The notes beneath the pieces were generated by a model. It worked only from the letters and a program-made list of their open reading frames with translations. It did no database searches and was not told the DNA's origin. From NCBI GenBank assembly GCA_905178155.1, contig CAJINV010000047.1:4536-37077 (forward strand): 32,542 nucleotides of DNA, read 5' to 3'. The translations under genes were made by a program, and so were the position numbers. Positions within the stretch are counted from its first letter, which is position 1. Each line of letters starts with the position of its first letter. Below are positions 1-9,684 of this stretch, one piece after another. This stretch comes from Amoebophrya sp. A120 (lineage: Eukaryota; Sar; Dinophyceae; Syndiniales; Amoebophryaceae).

Positions 1-638
1 TTGATTCTGGTTTGCCAAAATTTGCATCACAGATTTGCCACTTAGTTTTGACCCGAAAATTGGCACCGCTGCCGCACGGAAATAGCTGCAGTGTAAAATT
101 TTAGAAGGTGGGGCTTTGTGATGCAAATTCTGGTCGATTCTGCTTTGCCAGCATTTGCATCACAGATGTGCCACTTCTTCTTGGCCCGAAAATTGGCACT
201 GCTGCCGCACGGAAATAGCTGCAATGTAAAATTTTAGAAGGTGGGGCTTTGTGATGCAAATTCTGGTCGATTCTGGTTAGCCAGCATTTGCATCGCAGAT
301 TTGCCAATTCTTCTTGGCCCGAAAATTGGCACCGCTGCCGCAAAGAAATAGCTGCAGTGTAAAATATTCGAAGGTAAGGCTTTGTGATGCAAATTCTGGT
401 CGATTCTGGTTCGCCAGCATTTGCGTCACAGATTTGCCACTTCTTCTTGGCCCGGAAATTGGCACCGCTGCCGCACGGAAATAGATGCAGTGTAAAATTT
501 TAGAAGGTGGGCCTTTGTGATGCAAATTCTGATCGATTCTGGTTCGCCAGCATTTGCATCACAGATGTGCCACTTCTTCTTGGCCCGAAAATTGGCACCG
601 CTGCCGCAGAGAAATAGCTGCAGTGTAAAATTTTAGAA
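1..638. repeat. 133-bp satellite, about 4.8 tandem copies
   Basis: The motif TTGGCACCGCTGCCGC (or a one-base variant) recurs with its TGGCAC at 61, 194, 327, 460 and 593, an exact 133-base period. The rest of each unit is also repeated with a few substitutions, including TAAAATTTTAGAAGGTGG and GCAAATTCTGGTCGATTC. The array is cut by the left edge of the window, so its true size is unknown. The last copy breaks off inside the TAAAATTTTAGAA segment at about 638. Short open frames here follow the repeat and are not genes. Confidence 0.95.
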
Positions 639-835
639 TGACTCCGACCAGCAGTCTATCCTGGCCTTGGATGTAAGCAAAGGTGAAAGCGTAGAAAGCA
701 GCCGCATTTGGAACGGAGATGAATGACTCCGACCAGCAGGCTATCCTGGCCTTGGATATCGTCAAAAAGCGACCAGCCACGTTTGGTGCGGAGAATGACT
801 CTAACCAGCAGTTTACGCTAGCCTTGGATGTGGAC
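637..835. repeat. three interspersed copies of a ~39-bp repeat
   Basis: GAATGACTCCGACCAGCAG followed by a TATCCTGGCCTTGGAT segment starts at about 637, 721 and 793, with the third copy more diverged. Spacing is 84 then 72 bases, so the unit is embedded in variable spacer rather than strictly tandem. It directly abuts the 133-bp satellite. Confidence 0.8.
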
Positions 836-840
836 AACGA

Positions 841-1060
841 TAGGTCGTGATCCGAAGAGACTTCGGAAGCGCGTTTCGCCGCTTCCGGGGCATCACGGGC
901 GCGGCGCTTTGCGAGCAGTTTCTAAGCGCCTACGCCCGATCGTGATCTGAAGAGACTTGGATGGCTGCGTCTGACACATCCATTACGGAATGGGCTCTTT
1001 TCGAGCAGCCTCTGAGCAGCTGCGCCAGGTCGTGATCAAAAGAGATTCGTCAGGGGGTAC
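841..1060. repeat. degenerate ~90-bp repeat, three copies
   Basis: The words GTCGTGATC and GAAGAGACTT (or close variants) recur at about 844, 939 and 1028, followed in the first two units by GAGCAG and a GCGCC-containing tail. The copies are clearly related but diverged. Confidence 0.65.
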
Positions 1061-2187
1061 GCGAACCATCGGATGCGAATGGGCCCCCTACGCAGAGGAT
1101 GCGCGTACGCGCATAGCCGCGGGAAGAAGAATTGGGTTTTTGCTTTTCACCACTCATTTAAATATTTGTGCAAAACAGCAACGCACCTGCAGATGCGTTC
1201 TTGCATGCATTACAATGAAATTTCCTTCTGGGGGGGGGTGGGGGGTACGCGTACCCCATTTTAAGAAGCGTCAGCTCTCTTTTTATCTGGGCGCTCGCGT
1301 ACCCCGTGGTAGCGGCGAAGAAGAGATGGGTTTTTTAGCTTTTTTACTCCGTTTTGCGGCCCGGAATACAAATGCAGAGCCTCTTTTGCTTTCAATACGA
1401 GGAAAATTTAAAAATTTCGCGGTTCCGGCCGCGCGATAGAGATAGGATTTTGAAATCGGTCGCCAGGATGTAGTTTTGAATCAGAATGTACGCGTACCCC
1501 GTGATGGGAATGACGAGCTTGTTTTCTATCAGGGGCTACTCGTGCCCCCTCGTACGCATGCTTACGTTAGTTTTTGTGACGGAGCACGCGCGATCGAAAT
1601 GGAAAAATCGTGTCTGTTGCTTCAGCTCTGCCTTGGGGTTTCGTTGTGTTTTTTTCGAGGTCCTGTTTATCGGTTTGGAATATGCAGCATCAGTCGCGCT
1701 ACTGTGCAAATGTGAGGTTATTCGCCTACGAGCAGCGAGGCGATGGCGCGGATATTGGCGCGAAATATTTAGCAATTGTGGGGACAGGACGACAGACATT
1801 CGCGGCACAACAGCATGCGCGGGCCTCAGTTCGTGGTGCCGGCAATTTTGAGTTGACTTGATATTGCAAACGTACCATAAACCTTGCAAATGCGCCATTT
1901 GCGAAAGGCACTGCGATTTTGGTATGTCAAAAAATCAAAAAAGACAAAAAGTGACGTTCATGAGTCTTGACAGTAGACGTTCTTCTGTTCGCGCCATAAG
2001 TTTTTGTTTTTATATGCTCTCTTTGTGCTCGGGCAGCGTTTTTATTTTTCTCGTCACTTCCGACAAGGTTTCCAGCGTGTAACAAAAATTTTTCACGGCA
2101 CAGGCGCCACGTCTTTGCATTCTCACTGCGGACATGTTCGCGCAATCGCTCCATATGCACAACAAGTTAAGCTGCTGCAGGTTGTTC
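1061..2187. other. no gene seen; recurring GTACGCGTACCCC words
   Basis: No open frame here has convincing coding character. The 13-base word GTACGCGTACCCC occurs at 1245-1257 and 1488-1500, with partial copies near 1057 and 1296. A GAAGAAGA.TGGGTTTTT segment appears near 1123 and 1318. This suggests a decayed repeat rather than genes. Confidence 0.5.
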
Positions 2188-2335
2188 CGTTAGGAGTAGT
2201 ACAGGAAAAAATTTTCTCGGCTCTTCGATTCTTAAAAAAAATATTTGATTAACAAAGACGCTAAACTTCTCCACACAAAAAACGATCGAGAAGATTTCTG
2301 CAGTACACATGTAATGCATAAATGCAGTCAAATAT
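2188..2335 (+). repeat. direct repeat, left copy (~147 bp)
   Basis: This segment, containing AGTACAGGAAAAA, CTCGGCTCTTCGATTCTT and GATCGAGAAGATTTCTGC in that order, is repeated almost unchanged 882 bases to the right at 3071-3217. The pair brackets a GC-rich tandem array. The sequence is AT-rich with no open frame of note. Confidence 0.85.
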
Positions 2336-2639
2336 CATGGTTTTCATTATTTGATTTCATTGCTAGACCAAAAGAACCGCAAATGCAGCATTTGCTCATT
2401 GTACGATTATTTTCATGCTGCGTCAGAACTATGATGATTGTAAAACAAAACTTCTTATTATGGAAGACGCTCTCATATGATCTTGATGCGTGCGACATAG
2501 TCGTGAACCGCTATGTTGCGCGCTGCAGTACGTCCCATGCCGCACTGTATCAAACTGATCTTGATCATTGCGATCGCTCTTATCAGGCAGCGGCGCCACG
2601 CCAAAGAGATTCGGCTGTATCAAAACCGCAGAAGGCGCA

Positions 2640-3075
2640 ACAAACCGAATCCCCACGAGATACTACGCGCAACCCTTCACACCTATAGAAGCAATTGCGA
2701 AGTTTTCCAACTAAACAGGCTCCGCGTCGTAGCATCAGGACGGCGACGCGCCGATCCGGGTAGCCTGTAATCCGCATGTTCCTACGCGCAGCCTGGCGCA
2801 GAACGTTGCAAGCCGGAAGAGCAGAGCAGCCGAGCAGCCTGCAACCGAATCGCCCCCGTCGTAGCAGGAGGGCACCGACGCGCGGCTCCGGGCAGCCTGC
2901 AATCAGCCTGATCCTACAAGCAGCCTGGCACAGAACGTTGCATGCCGGACGAGCAGAGCAGCCGAGCGACCTCCGACCGAATGGCCTCCGTCGTCCCATG
3001 GAGACTGCGAGGCGCGAATCCGGTCAGCGTGCAATCCGCACGGAACTACGCACAGCCTGGCGCAGAGCTCGTCAG
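2640..3075 (+). repeat. 132-bp tandem array, three or more copies
   Basis: CTACGCGCAGCCTGGCGCAG and variants start at about 2781, 2913 and 3044, a 131-132 base period, and a more diverged copy begins near 2661. Each unit also carries GCCGGAAGAGCAGAGCAGCC or a variant. Because 132 is a multiple of three, frames stay open on both strands through the array; I do not regard these as genes. The array lies between the two ~147-bp direct repeats. Confidence 0.8.
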
Positions 3076-3217
3076 GACTAGTACAGGAAAAAACTTTCTC
3101 GGCTCTTCGATTCTTGAAAAAAATATTTGATTAAAAAAGACGCTAAGCTTCTCCACACAAAAAATGATCGAGAAGATTTCTGCAGTACACATGTAGTTCA
3201 TACATGCAGTAAAAATA
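3071..3217 (+). repeat. direct repeat, right copy (~147 bp)
   Basis: Second copy of the segment at 2188-2335, in the same orientation and differing at about a dozen positions. The similarity ends shortly after CAGTACACATGTA, where the two copies diverge. Confidence 0.85.
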
Positions 3218-3667
3218 TGTTGCACTCGCGCCGCCGTGTTGGCACAACGGCGCGGCAACTTCTTCATAATTGAGGGACCATAGAAACATAGACGAGCTGA
3301 CTCAAAGGCTTGTAGATTTTGCAGCGTCCGTAGATATGTAGTGCATAGAAGTCCTCGAGGATGGAGCCCGGGAGACTTTCATGCGCTCCGTCCCTGGTCC
3401 ACTTGCGGTCGGTTGCTTGAAAGGATGAAGCAAACAACCGGCCCAAAGAAAACGCAAAGTGACTACATTACATGGGCCCTACCTTCGCCGGGGCTACTGA
3501 CCCAACGCGGCATCAAAAGGCCGCAGTGGCCTAACGGACGGACGGTGGGGCAAGTAGGCTGCGCCGAGTGCCGGGAGCCGGGTCATTTGCGAACGCAGCC
3601 TGCCAGAGGCATCGCCGTGGCCACGGAGGTAGAAGCAAGCGCACAAGGAAGCGCAAAACTCAAGAAA

Positions 3668-3857
3668 CGTGGCAGCAGGCGTAGAAGTAGGCGTAGGAGC
3701 AGGGGCAGAAGTAGGCGCATTCGAAGGCGTAGAAGTAGGCGTAGAAATAGGCGTAGAAGTAGGGGTAGAAGTAGGCGTAGAAGTAGGCGCAGAAGTAGGC
3801 GCAGAAGTAGGCGTAGAGGCAGGCGTAGCGGTAGGCGTAGGAGTAGGCGTAGAATTA
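3668..3857 (+). repeat. GTAGGC/GTAGAA hexamer minisatellite
   Basis: About 190 bases built from hexamers GTAGGC, GTAGAA and GTAGGA with single-base variants, mostly in the 12-base order GTAGAAGTAGGC. Two forward frames are open through it: one gives Arg/Ser repeats and is continuous with an open frame from 3341 to 3862 (173 codons), and the other gives Gly-Val-Glu-Val repeats. The upstream part of the longer frame contains C-A-E-C-R-E-P-G-H, the first three ligands of a zinc knuckle, but the fourth cysteine is missing. I treat the frame as a repeat by-product or a decayed retroelement fragment, not an active gene. Confidence 0.8.
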
Positions 3858-3862
3858 GTTAA

Positions 3863-4263
3863 TAGCGCCTTAATACACTAATACTTGTACTACAAACTAG
3901 CTTGGCGTGATCCGCACAGAGTCCGAAACATGGCGTCTTCTCTCCGTATGTAATAGAATAAGTTAAGTGGAAAATAGAATATCAATATAAATATGTTGCA
4001 CTTACTCGTAATATTAAATACGCTGTCTATTTCTGTCAAGGACTACAAAATTGCAAATCAATGCTTTCGGTAAGAAGAAGAACGTGCCAGATGGACATAG
4101 GCACATAGCCATACTAGATCTAGATTTTGATAAAATTATAAAATTCGAATTGGTAATGCGATGCTATGCCTATGACGACAATAAACTAGTGCAAGAATGA
4201 GATGCAAACTGAGTGCGACTAGATACAAAATTGAAAGATCATTCATACTAGATAAACATAAAG
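3863..4263. other. AT-rich spacer, no gene seen
   Basis: This stretch is AT-rich compared with the flanking genes, has no long open frame and shows no clear repeat. It may include the 3' end region of the leftmost minus-strand transcripts. Confidence 0.4.
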
Positions 4264-4623
4264 CTAGAACATGTAGTGCGTAAATAGGTCGGGATTGTGT
4301 TGTAAAGTGAAGTGAACTGATGAAAATTTTATGCGAAATTGTGATAAATGTTTGTCAAAACAGAAATTAGTGCTGTAAACCTCCTTGGTGAGTTCTTGTG
4401 GGTTTCGGTGGATACTCCGCAGCGCTTTCGCTTGCCTAGTGGCTCCGTCGGCTTTTTCTTTTCCGAGATTTTCGCGACCAAGAGTTGCACGCTTGAGGGG
4501 GCCGGGTTTTTTTAAATAATACCCGCGCCCCCGGCGTAGCTCGGGCCGCAGTAGAGACGAAGATAAATTTCGTCTGGCTTCCTTCAAATTCAAATACCGA
4601 GTTGCACAGAACTTCTTCTCCAT
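4264..4623 (-). CDS. small open frame downstream of the membrane-protein gene (doubtful)
   Basis: A 119-codon minus-strand frame beginning with ATG at 4623, only 17 bases past the stop codon of the large gene at 4641. The product would be basic (many Lys and Arg) and ends in AT-rich sequence. I recognise no family. Its composition weakens towards the 3' end, and the whole frame could simply be 3' untranslated sequence of the upstream gene. It is listed because it lies in the same direction and tightly follows a real gene. Confidence 0.2.
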   Translation of the reverse strand: MEKKFCATRYLNLKEARRNLSSSLLRPELRRGRGYYLKKPGPLKRATLGRENLGKEKADGATRQAKALRSIHRNPQELTKEVYSTNFCFDKHLSQFRIKFSSVHFTLQHNPDLFTHYMF

Positions 4624-4640
4624 CAGAGGTGCGCGGCCAT

Positions 4641-7600
4641 TTAGCCTGCCTCCTCAATGGAAAGAGTAATACATCCGTGCAAATCGGACTCCACACCACA
4701 CACCGAGCCGGCGGCGTTGTATGGAAACGCGTTCAGAAGTCGGTTGGACGAGCAGCGGTCGGCGTTCTGCTTCAGATACCGGACAAAATCCGCCGCACTG
4801 GGCCACAGCACGGACGTAGCATCCACCCAGGCCTGCATCCCGGTGCTGATTTCCAGCTTGTTACCCCGGTTCTCGAAGAATCCGAAGCTGAACAAATCGG
4901 TCGCCTCTTCGCACTGGGGCCACCGCCAGGTCCCGGCTCGCTCCGTGGACTGCGGAAGTCCGGGGAGCTGCAGCGTGGTTTCACGCAGGTGGATGGACGC
5001 CGCCTTGCGCCGGTTGAACGTGTTTGCCTGATACTTGTGTGCCTGCAGCTCCGCTGCCATCTTGGCATGCACGCAGTCCAGTGCTTCATACGACAGCGTG
5101 ACCTCCTCTTCCTTTTGCCCCCCGTCGGTTCTGAAGGTGTACCACGACACCTCGGCATCTTCGTTGCGCCACCCGTCTGGGTTCTGCATGGCACAGACCA
5201 CCCTTTCCGCGTACCGTGTGTCCGGTTTGAAGGAGCTCTCTCCCAGCGAGCCGCTTCTTGGAGTAAGGACCGCCGTCACGACGTTGCGAATCTCGAAGGG
5301 CAGAAGAAACACGGGGCCAAGAAGCGTCAACACCTCCTCCAGCCAGTAATGGACCAATGCTGCTTCCTCCTCCGGGCTCCCGCTTTGTAGCGTGCCCCCG
5401 CCATGATTGCCGTCGTCCTGTACTAGCGTCATCTCGCTATTTAGCGTGAGCCCCGTTTGTAGCGTGAAGCCGCCATTTAGGTCGTCCGGTATCCTGGTGT
5501 TCGCGCCGACGCTGCCCTTGCCCCGCCACGGTACCTCGCCCCCGCAGCCCATGCTCAGGTGCTGCTCGGACCACCGGGTCACGGTGCGAACAGCGGCCCC
5601 AAGAAAGGACGCAGAGGTCGCGTTCCTGCAAGCACACAGCGGTGGCGGACTATGCATTGCAAACATGTCTGTGGGTCTGGAATGATCCGCATTTCTCAGC
5701 ACGTTCTTGCAATGCATGGAAACAAAAATCTGTCTTGCAATGCATGGAAACCAAAAGCTGCACGTTCCTGCTCCTGGCCAACTGTCATCCGCCTTACGTA
5801 TCTATTAAGACACCTCCGTCTCAAGTCCTGTGATGCTAGGCCGTGCATGCCAGATCTTCTTGGTCATGCAAAGGCTGCATCAGCGAAAACCTCTACTGCA
5901 TTCTTCCAGACCATCCGGACATATTTGCATTTGATACGGTCTGTACATGCGCATGTGATCCACCTTTCCGGTGGCCCAGCTTCGCACAGATAGAAACCGC
6001 AAGAAGGAGCCAAAGCGCCCGTTCTTCGAAGTGAACCGCGCCGTAAAATATGGCCGAAGGTACTGCTGATCCAGTTGCACCAGTTGTTCGCAGCTAATGC
6101 TCACCTTTTGGGCGAGCCAGCTGCTTGGTGACGCATCCACCGAAGAGGGAGACAAGCCAACATCCCGTGGCCGAGCAGCCGGCGCGAACGCCCACCTGTT
6201 AACCACAAAGCCGCCCCCGGTCGAGGCCTTGACGCTCAGAACGCCGTGCGACCGCCACGGTCCGCGAAAAAATAGGCTTCCCATGATGGCGGTGCCAGTT
6301 TGTTCGGCGGCCCGTAGCTCCGAATCTACACAACTCGACGGGTCAGCTTCGAGACCAAGGGTCTTCGCCAACTTTCGGCTGAAAAGTTTGTTGAATCCGA
6401 TGACGCCCATCGATCCGAGCCAGGTCATTTTGTCCTTATGCATTGCAAATATGTCTGGGTCTGGAAACTTCTGATGATTAAAATAATGACTGCCCGGCGA
6501 GCCACTTTTCCGGGGATCCATTGGCAGCAAGCCACCGCAGACCCCAGAACAGCATGGTGATGCACGTTTTTTCTTTTCGTTGATGCAAGTTGGAGCATCA
6601 AGAGGGCGAGAGAAGCCTCATCTCAATTTTTGACCGCCATGCATGTCAAGTGCTTCGGTTACTAGCTGTTACCTATCCTGTTTCTGCATGCCAGAGATGA
6701 CTGCCTTTTTGCACGACAGAAGAACGCGGCTTGGGCTTTTCGGTAGCACGCATAACAGACTGGGGAGTCATGGTGGCCACGTATGACAAAACTTGCATTA
6801 TTCCAGACACAGACCTCTTCATATTTGCATTTGATAGTCCTTGTCGTTGTGCAAAAGATCAACCGGGACCAGCAGCCGCCCACCGCTTTCAGGGTCGTGG
6901 TTGTCCGCTCCGAGGTCACTGTTTTTAGACCAGCGCTGCGCTTTTGCGTTGCTCTCGTCGCCACCAACTGCAGAAAGGCACGCGCGGCCGTTTACGAGAG
7001 CCGGCATCTGCTTCACGAAGCCGTTTCGGGGCTGCAGGACCCCTTCGACTCCCAGGGCCTTCTCGTCAAGGGAATGCTGCAAATCAGACCGCGCCTTGTC
7101 CGTTTCCGACCCGAATGCCCGACTTCCTGCCTGCGACAGCCGGATCTCGTTCGGGAACGCGGAAATCATTGTATACAGGAGGCGGTTTAATTCGCGCTCG
7201 ACCGCGTACACGTTGCGCGCCATCCGGTCTTGGCCTACGACTGCGCTATCCAGCACCTGTCCAGCCCAGGACTCCGGTGCGATGTTATAGACGTAGCCGT
7301 GGGGTAAGTATTTCGCTGTCCGTGCAGCAGGAGGCTTTGGGTTGTTTTCTTCGTCGACCGTGACAGCAGCGCTGCTGTCGGGGATCTCCTGATAGTATGG
7401 GAAGTAGGCCAGATCGGGCCAGCGGTCTTTGTGACTGGGGGCCATTTTGACAAACCGCATGGTCCACACATTATTTGCGCTGCCGAGGAGGTCCGCGTGC
7501 GGTGAAGCAAACACGGTCTTCCTTCCGGCTTTTCGCTGCGAAGGCGCAATCGCCGAGTCTCCGTTCAGGTCGACCTGTGCGGCGTTTGCGGCGTCCGCCT

Positions 7601-9328
7601 CTGCGGCGCTCAGGACTTCCGCGGCAGCCGCAGGTTGTACATTGCAAACATGTCTAGGTCTGGAAAGATGCAAACTTGTGATCCTGAAATGCGACGCTTA
7701 AAATGACATGCAAACTTGTGATGCAAAGTTGTGATGCTCTCTGCCAGTTGATCGATGTAACGACGTCCCCCGACGTACCTCGTCGGCCGATCGCTCTGCT
7801 AGCCGGGAGCGGGGCTTTTTCATCCTTCTGCCAGTTACGCAATGCTCTCTGCCATCTACAGAACAATCTGTACTTATATGCATGAGTCGCACAGGCTGGC
7901 TATTTTTGGCCGCGCCGCGTTTCTCATAGGTACAGAGTTGGCATGGCAGAGCTCTTGCATGACTCGCGACGGTGGTTCCTGCATGCCAGACCTTGTGGGG
8001 CAGTGCCATGCAAAGCCTGCATCACAAACATCTGCGAGCGTCCAGACGCAGACATATTTTCATTTGATACGGGGAGAAAGGTCCCGAAACTGCGACACTT
8101 TGCGCCACTCCCAGCTTCAGTGCATCGCGAAACAATCAGGTTCCCCACGAGGTCCGCGGTCGTGGCGGCCTTGTCGCGGCTGCTCCTACCGCCCTTCAGT
8201 AAATCCGCGTCCTCGACGTCACGAGAGACGCCGAGGGGCTTCCACAAACCGTAGGACTGCGTCGCAGAAAACGTTCCAACCGGACCGCGCAGCCATTTAG
8301 CCCCGGACCACATCGGTTGGCCGCGCTGGTCCACATCTCGCGAGTTGCCGGCACTTCCCCGTCCCATCCCGCCATTGGTCAGGCCCAAGTGGGATTTCAA
8401 GAGCGGTCGGGCGATAGGCAGCGCCGCAATTACGTAGGCGCGGTCGCGCTTCTTGTAAACTTCCATCCGCTGTTCCACGAGGAAGTGCGAGGCTGGCGGA
8501 ACGGGAACAAATGTGAAAAACATATCGTTCACCAGCAGAGCAAAAGCAACTGCTGCCGTCGTCACCGCAGCAGCACCAAATCCAAAAACACCATATAGCA
8601 TGGCTCCGCCCGCTAAAAATCCCATCGCCCCCAGTCCACCGCGGTTTACCGAAAACGCTGCGATTCCAAAAAGCTTTGTGTACACCGCGTCGGACCAAAA
8701 TGTCCAACCGGCAGTGAAAAAAGCCGTCGTGTTATACTGTGTAAAAACGTCAGCACACCATAGCCAAGTTGGCAAATCTGCAACACAAATCTCCAAGTTT
8801 TGGAAGTAGTTATGCATGACATACACATAAACAGACTGTGCTACTCCTACTGCCGGAGTTATGCATGACAAGTTTGGCCCCGTAGTGTAGTCCTGTTTAG
8901 GTAGTTCAGCAGCATCACATACCTAGCGCATCATGCTGATAGATAATTGGAGCATGACAAATTCCGAGACACGACTAGAAAACGCTTCTCATGGGGCTCC
9001 GCATGAGAAACATTTTCAGCATCAGCATGCAGGTGGTCTGCGTCATAATTCTGGGGTGGGGACGTTTTTCCTCAGGATACTTGTCCATTCCGTGGTAGAC
9101 CATGGCTCCGCCGCCCACAATCACCACATTCGTTATCATGGAACCAAAGTTGCTGTACATGTGGTGGAACTTCGCGATGTTGCCCAAAATCTTGCCGAGA
9201 TGCTCGTTCCCGTGCAGGGCATAGTCCAGTATATGTTGTGCAAGCTCGCTCCTGGCCCCCGAGCCAGTTAGTGTCTTAAGGGCCTCAACCAAGGGCGTCT
9301 CCTTGATGATGCCATTGGCGGGATTCAT
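4641..9328 (-). CDS. multi-exon membrane protein, ~1070 aa, function unknown
   Basis: Five exons, in transcript order: 9328-9080, 8736-8071, about 7631-6840, 6434-5938 and 5649-4641. With these junctions the coding length is 3213 nt and stays in frame to a TAA stop. The ATG at 9328 opens the first frame and follows 356 bases of non-coding sequence. Hydrophobic segments lie at residues ~61-78 (ITNVVIVGGGAMVY), ~85-112, ~117-137 and ~139-160 (TTAAVAFALLV). The remaining ~900 residues look soluble, with Ala-rich and Gly-rich stretches but no motif I recognise. A membrane-anchored N-terminus with a large soluble C-terminal part is what the sequence shows; a transporter or enzyme role cannot be claimed. 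All four introns carry terminal inverted repeats, and at least three junctions need non-GT-AG removal to keep frame. Codon use is GC-rich at third positions throughout. The second junction (near 7631) is the least certain. Confidence 0.85.
5650..5937 (-). mobile_element. introner-like intron, family 1 (GT-AG possible)
   Basis: Intron of 288 nt between exons 4 and 5 of the membrane-protein gene. Its ends are inverted repeats: plus-strand 5653-5682 contains TGCAAACATGTCTG, and 5904-5936 contains the reverse complement of TGCAAATATGTCCG. Removal at GTATCA...GCATAG keeps the frame (phase 2), so this copy can be spliced as GT-AG. The flanks AGACCG and AGTCCG resemble a 6-bp target-site duplication with one mismatch. 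Inside are two adjacent ~30-bp direct repeats starting CTTGCAATGCATGGAAAC (from about 5703 and 5733). Confidence 0.85.
6435..6839 (-). mobile_element. introner-like intron, family 1, GA-AG boundary
   Basis: Intron of 405 nt between exons 3 and 4. TIRs are at 6440-6466 (TGCAAATATGTCTGGG region) and 6801-6836 (its complement). Exon frames on both sides require a phase-0 junction. The sequence AAGGAC occurs at both ends, immediately before TATCAAATG and immediately after GCAT, so it looks like an intact 6-bp target-site duplication. The in-frame boundary closest to a splice consensus is AAG|GACTATC...GCATAAG|GAC, a GA-AG intron. There is no in-frame GT donor at the junction. Confidence 0.85.
7631..8070 (-). 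mobile_element. introner-like intron, family 1, unusual 3' end
   Basis: Intron of about 440 nt between exons 2 and 3. TIRs are at 7638-7665 (TGCAAACATGTCTAGG) and 8040-8070 (CAGACGCAGACATATTTT). The donor side reads CTCCCC|GTATCAAATG. On the acceptor side the TIR ends in GCAATGTA and no AG follows at once. In-frame choices are a junction near CCTG (7631) or a TA-AG removal ending at GCGGAAG (exon from 7615). The exact 3' end is unresolved. Confidence 0.75.
8737..9079 (-). mobile_element. introner-like intron, family 2, TA-AG or GT-CA boundary
   Basis: Intron of 343 nt between exons 1 and 2. The minus-strand 5' end reads GTATCCTGAGGAAAAACGTC with CCCCACCCC following, and the plus-strand read of the 3' end is CTGTGTAAAAACGTCAGCAC, so AAAAACGTC is an inverted repeat at both ends. 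Exon 1 (ending GAC AAG) and exon 2 (starting TAT AAC) are both strongly coding. Joining at the obvious GT and AG would shift frame by one base. Frame is kept only by removing TATCC...ACACAG or, equivalently, GTATCC...ACACA. Confidence 0.85.
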
Positions 9329-9684
9329 ATATTACATGGAACAGCTCCCCCCATCGACTCCTCAACCGGAGTTTTCGACTTCGTGCGAGAACAAGATACC
9401 ATACCGACAACTGCATCAATCATTCTTGCATTAAATAACTTTCCTCACTGTTACTGTGCAGCTAAATTCAGGTTGACAAGTTGACGTTGGGAAGCTCGAA
9501 CTACAGCAGTCAGAATAAGAATATATTTATACAAATATGATCCTCGGTGGGCGTGGATCATCTTCTTGCTCCTTCGTAAAAAAAGTGCAGAGCAAGCTAA
9601 ACTCTCACACTTGATGTAGTCCCTGCCGTCACAAGTCCATCCTTTTCAAATTCGGAGGAGCGAAATGGGAGGAGCTGTGAACTC
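9329..9684. other. intergenic spacer with a short hairpin
   Basis: 356 bases between the stop of the upstream minus-strand gene (9685) and the ATG of the next (9328). No gene is seen. A perfect 7-bp inverted repeat, ATGATCC/GGATCAT at 9537-9561 with an 11-base loop, lies in what would be the 3' untranslated region. The spacing fits a compact head-to-tail gene cluster. Confidence 0.6.

Noticed and set aside
1-638. CRISPR-like array
   Set aside because: The whole 133-base unit is conserved, with no unique spacers; it is a satellite, and the surrounding DNA is eukaryotic.
990-1439. Plus-strand 149-codon frame as a gene
   Set aside because: It crosses degenerate repeats and homopolymer runs (G9) and shows no coding bias or motif.
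2188-3217. Complete LTR retrotransposon
   Set aside because: There is no reverse transcriptase, integrase or primer-binding site between the direct repeats, only a tandem array; at most it is a non-autonomous relic.
9537-9561. Rho-independent terminator
   Set aside because: It is a 7-bp stem with an 11-base loop and no T run, in a eukaryotic context; at best a chance hairpin in the 3' untranslated region.
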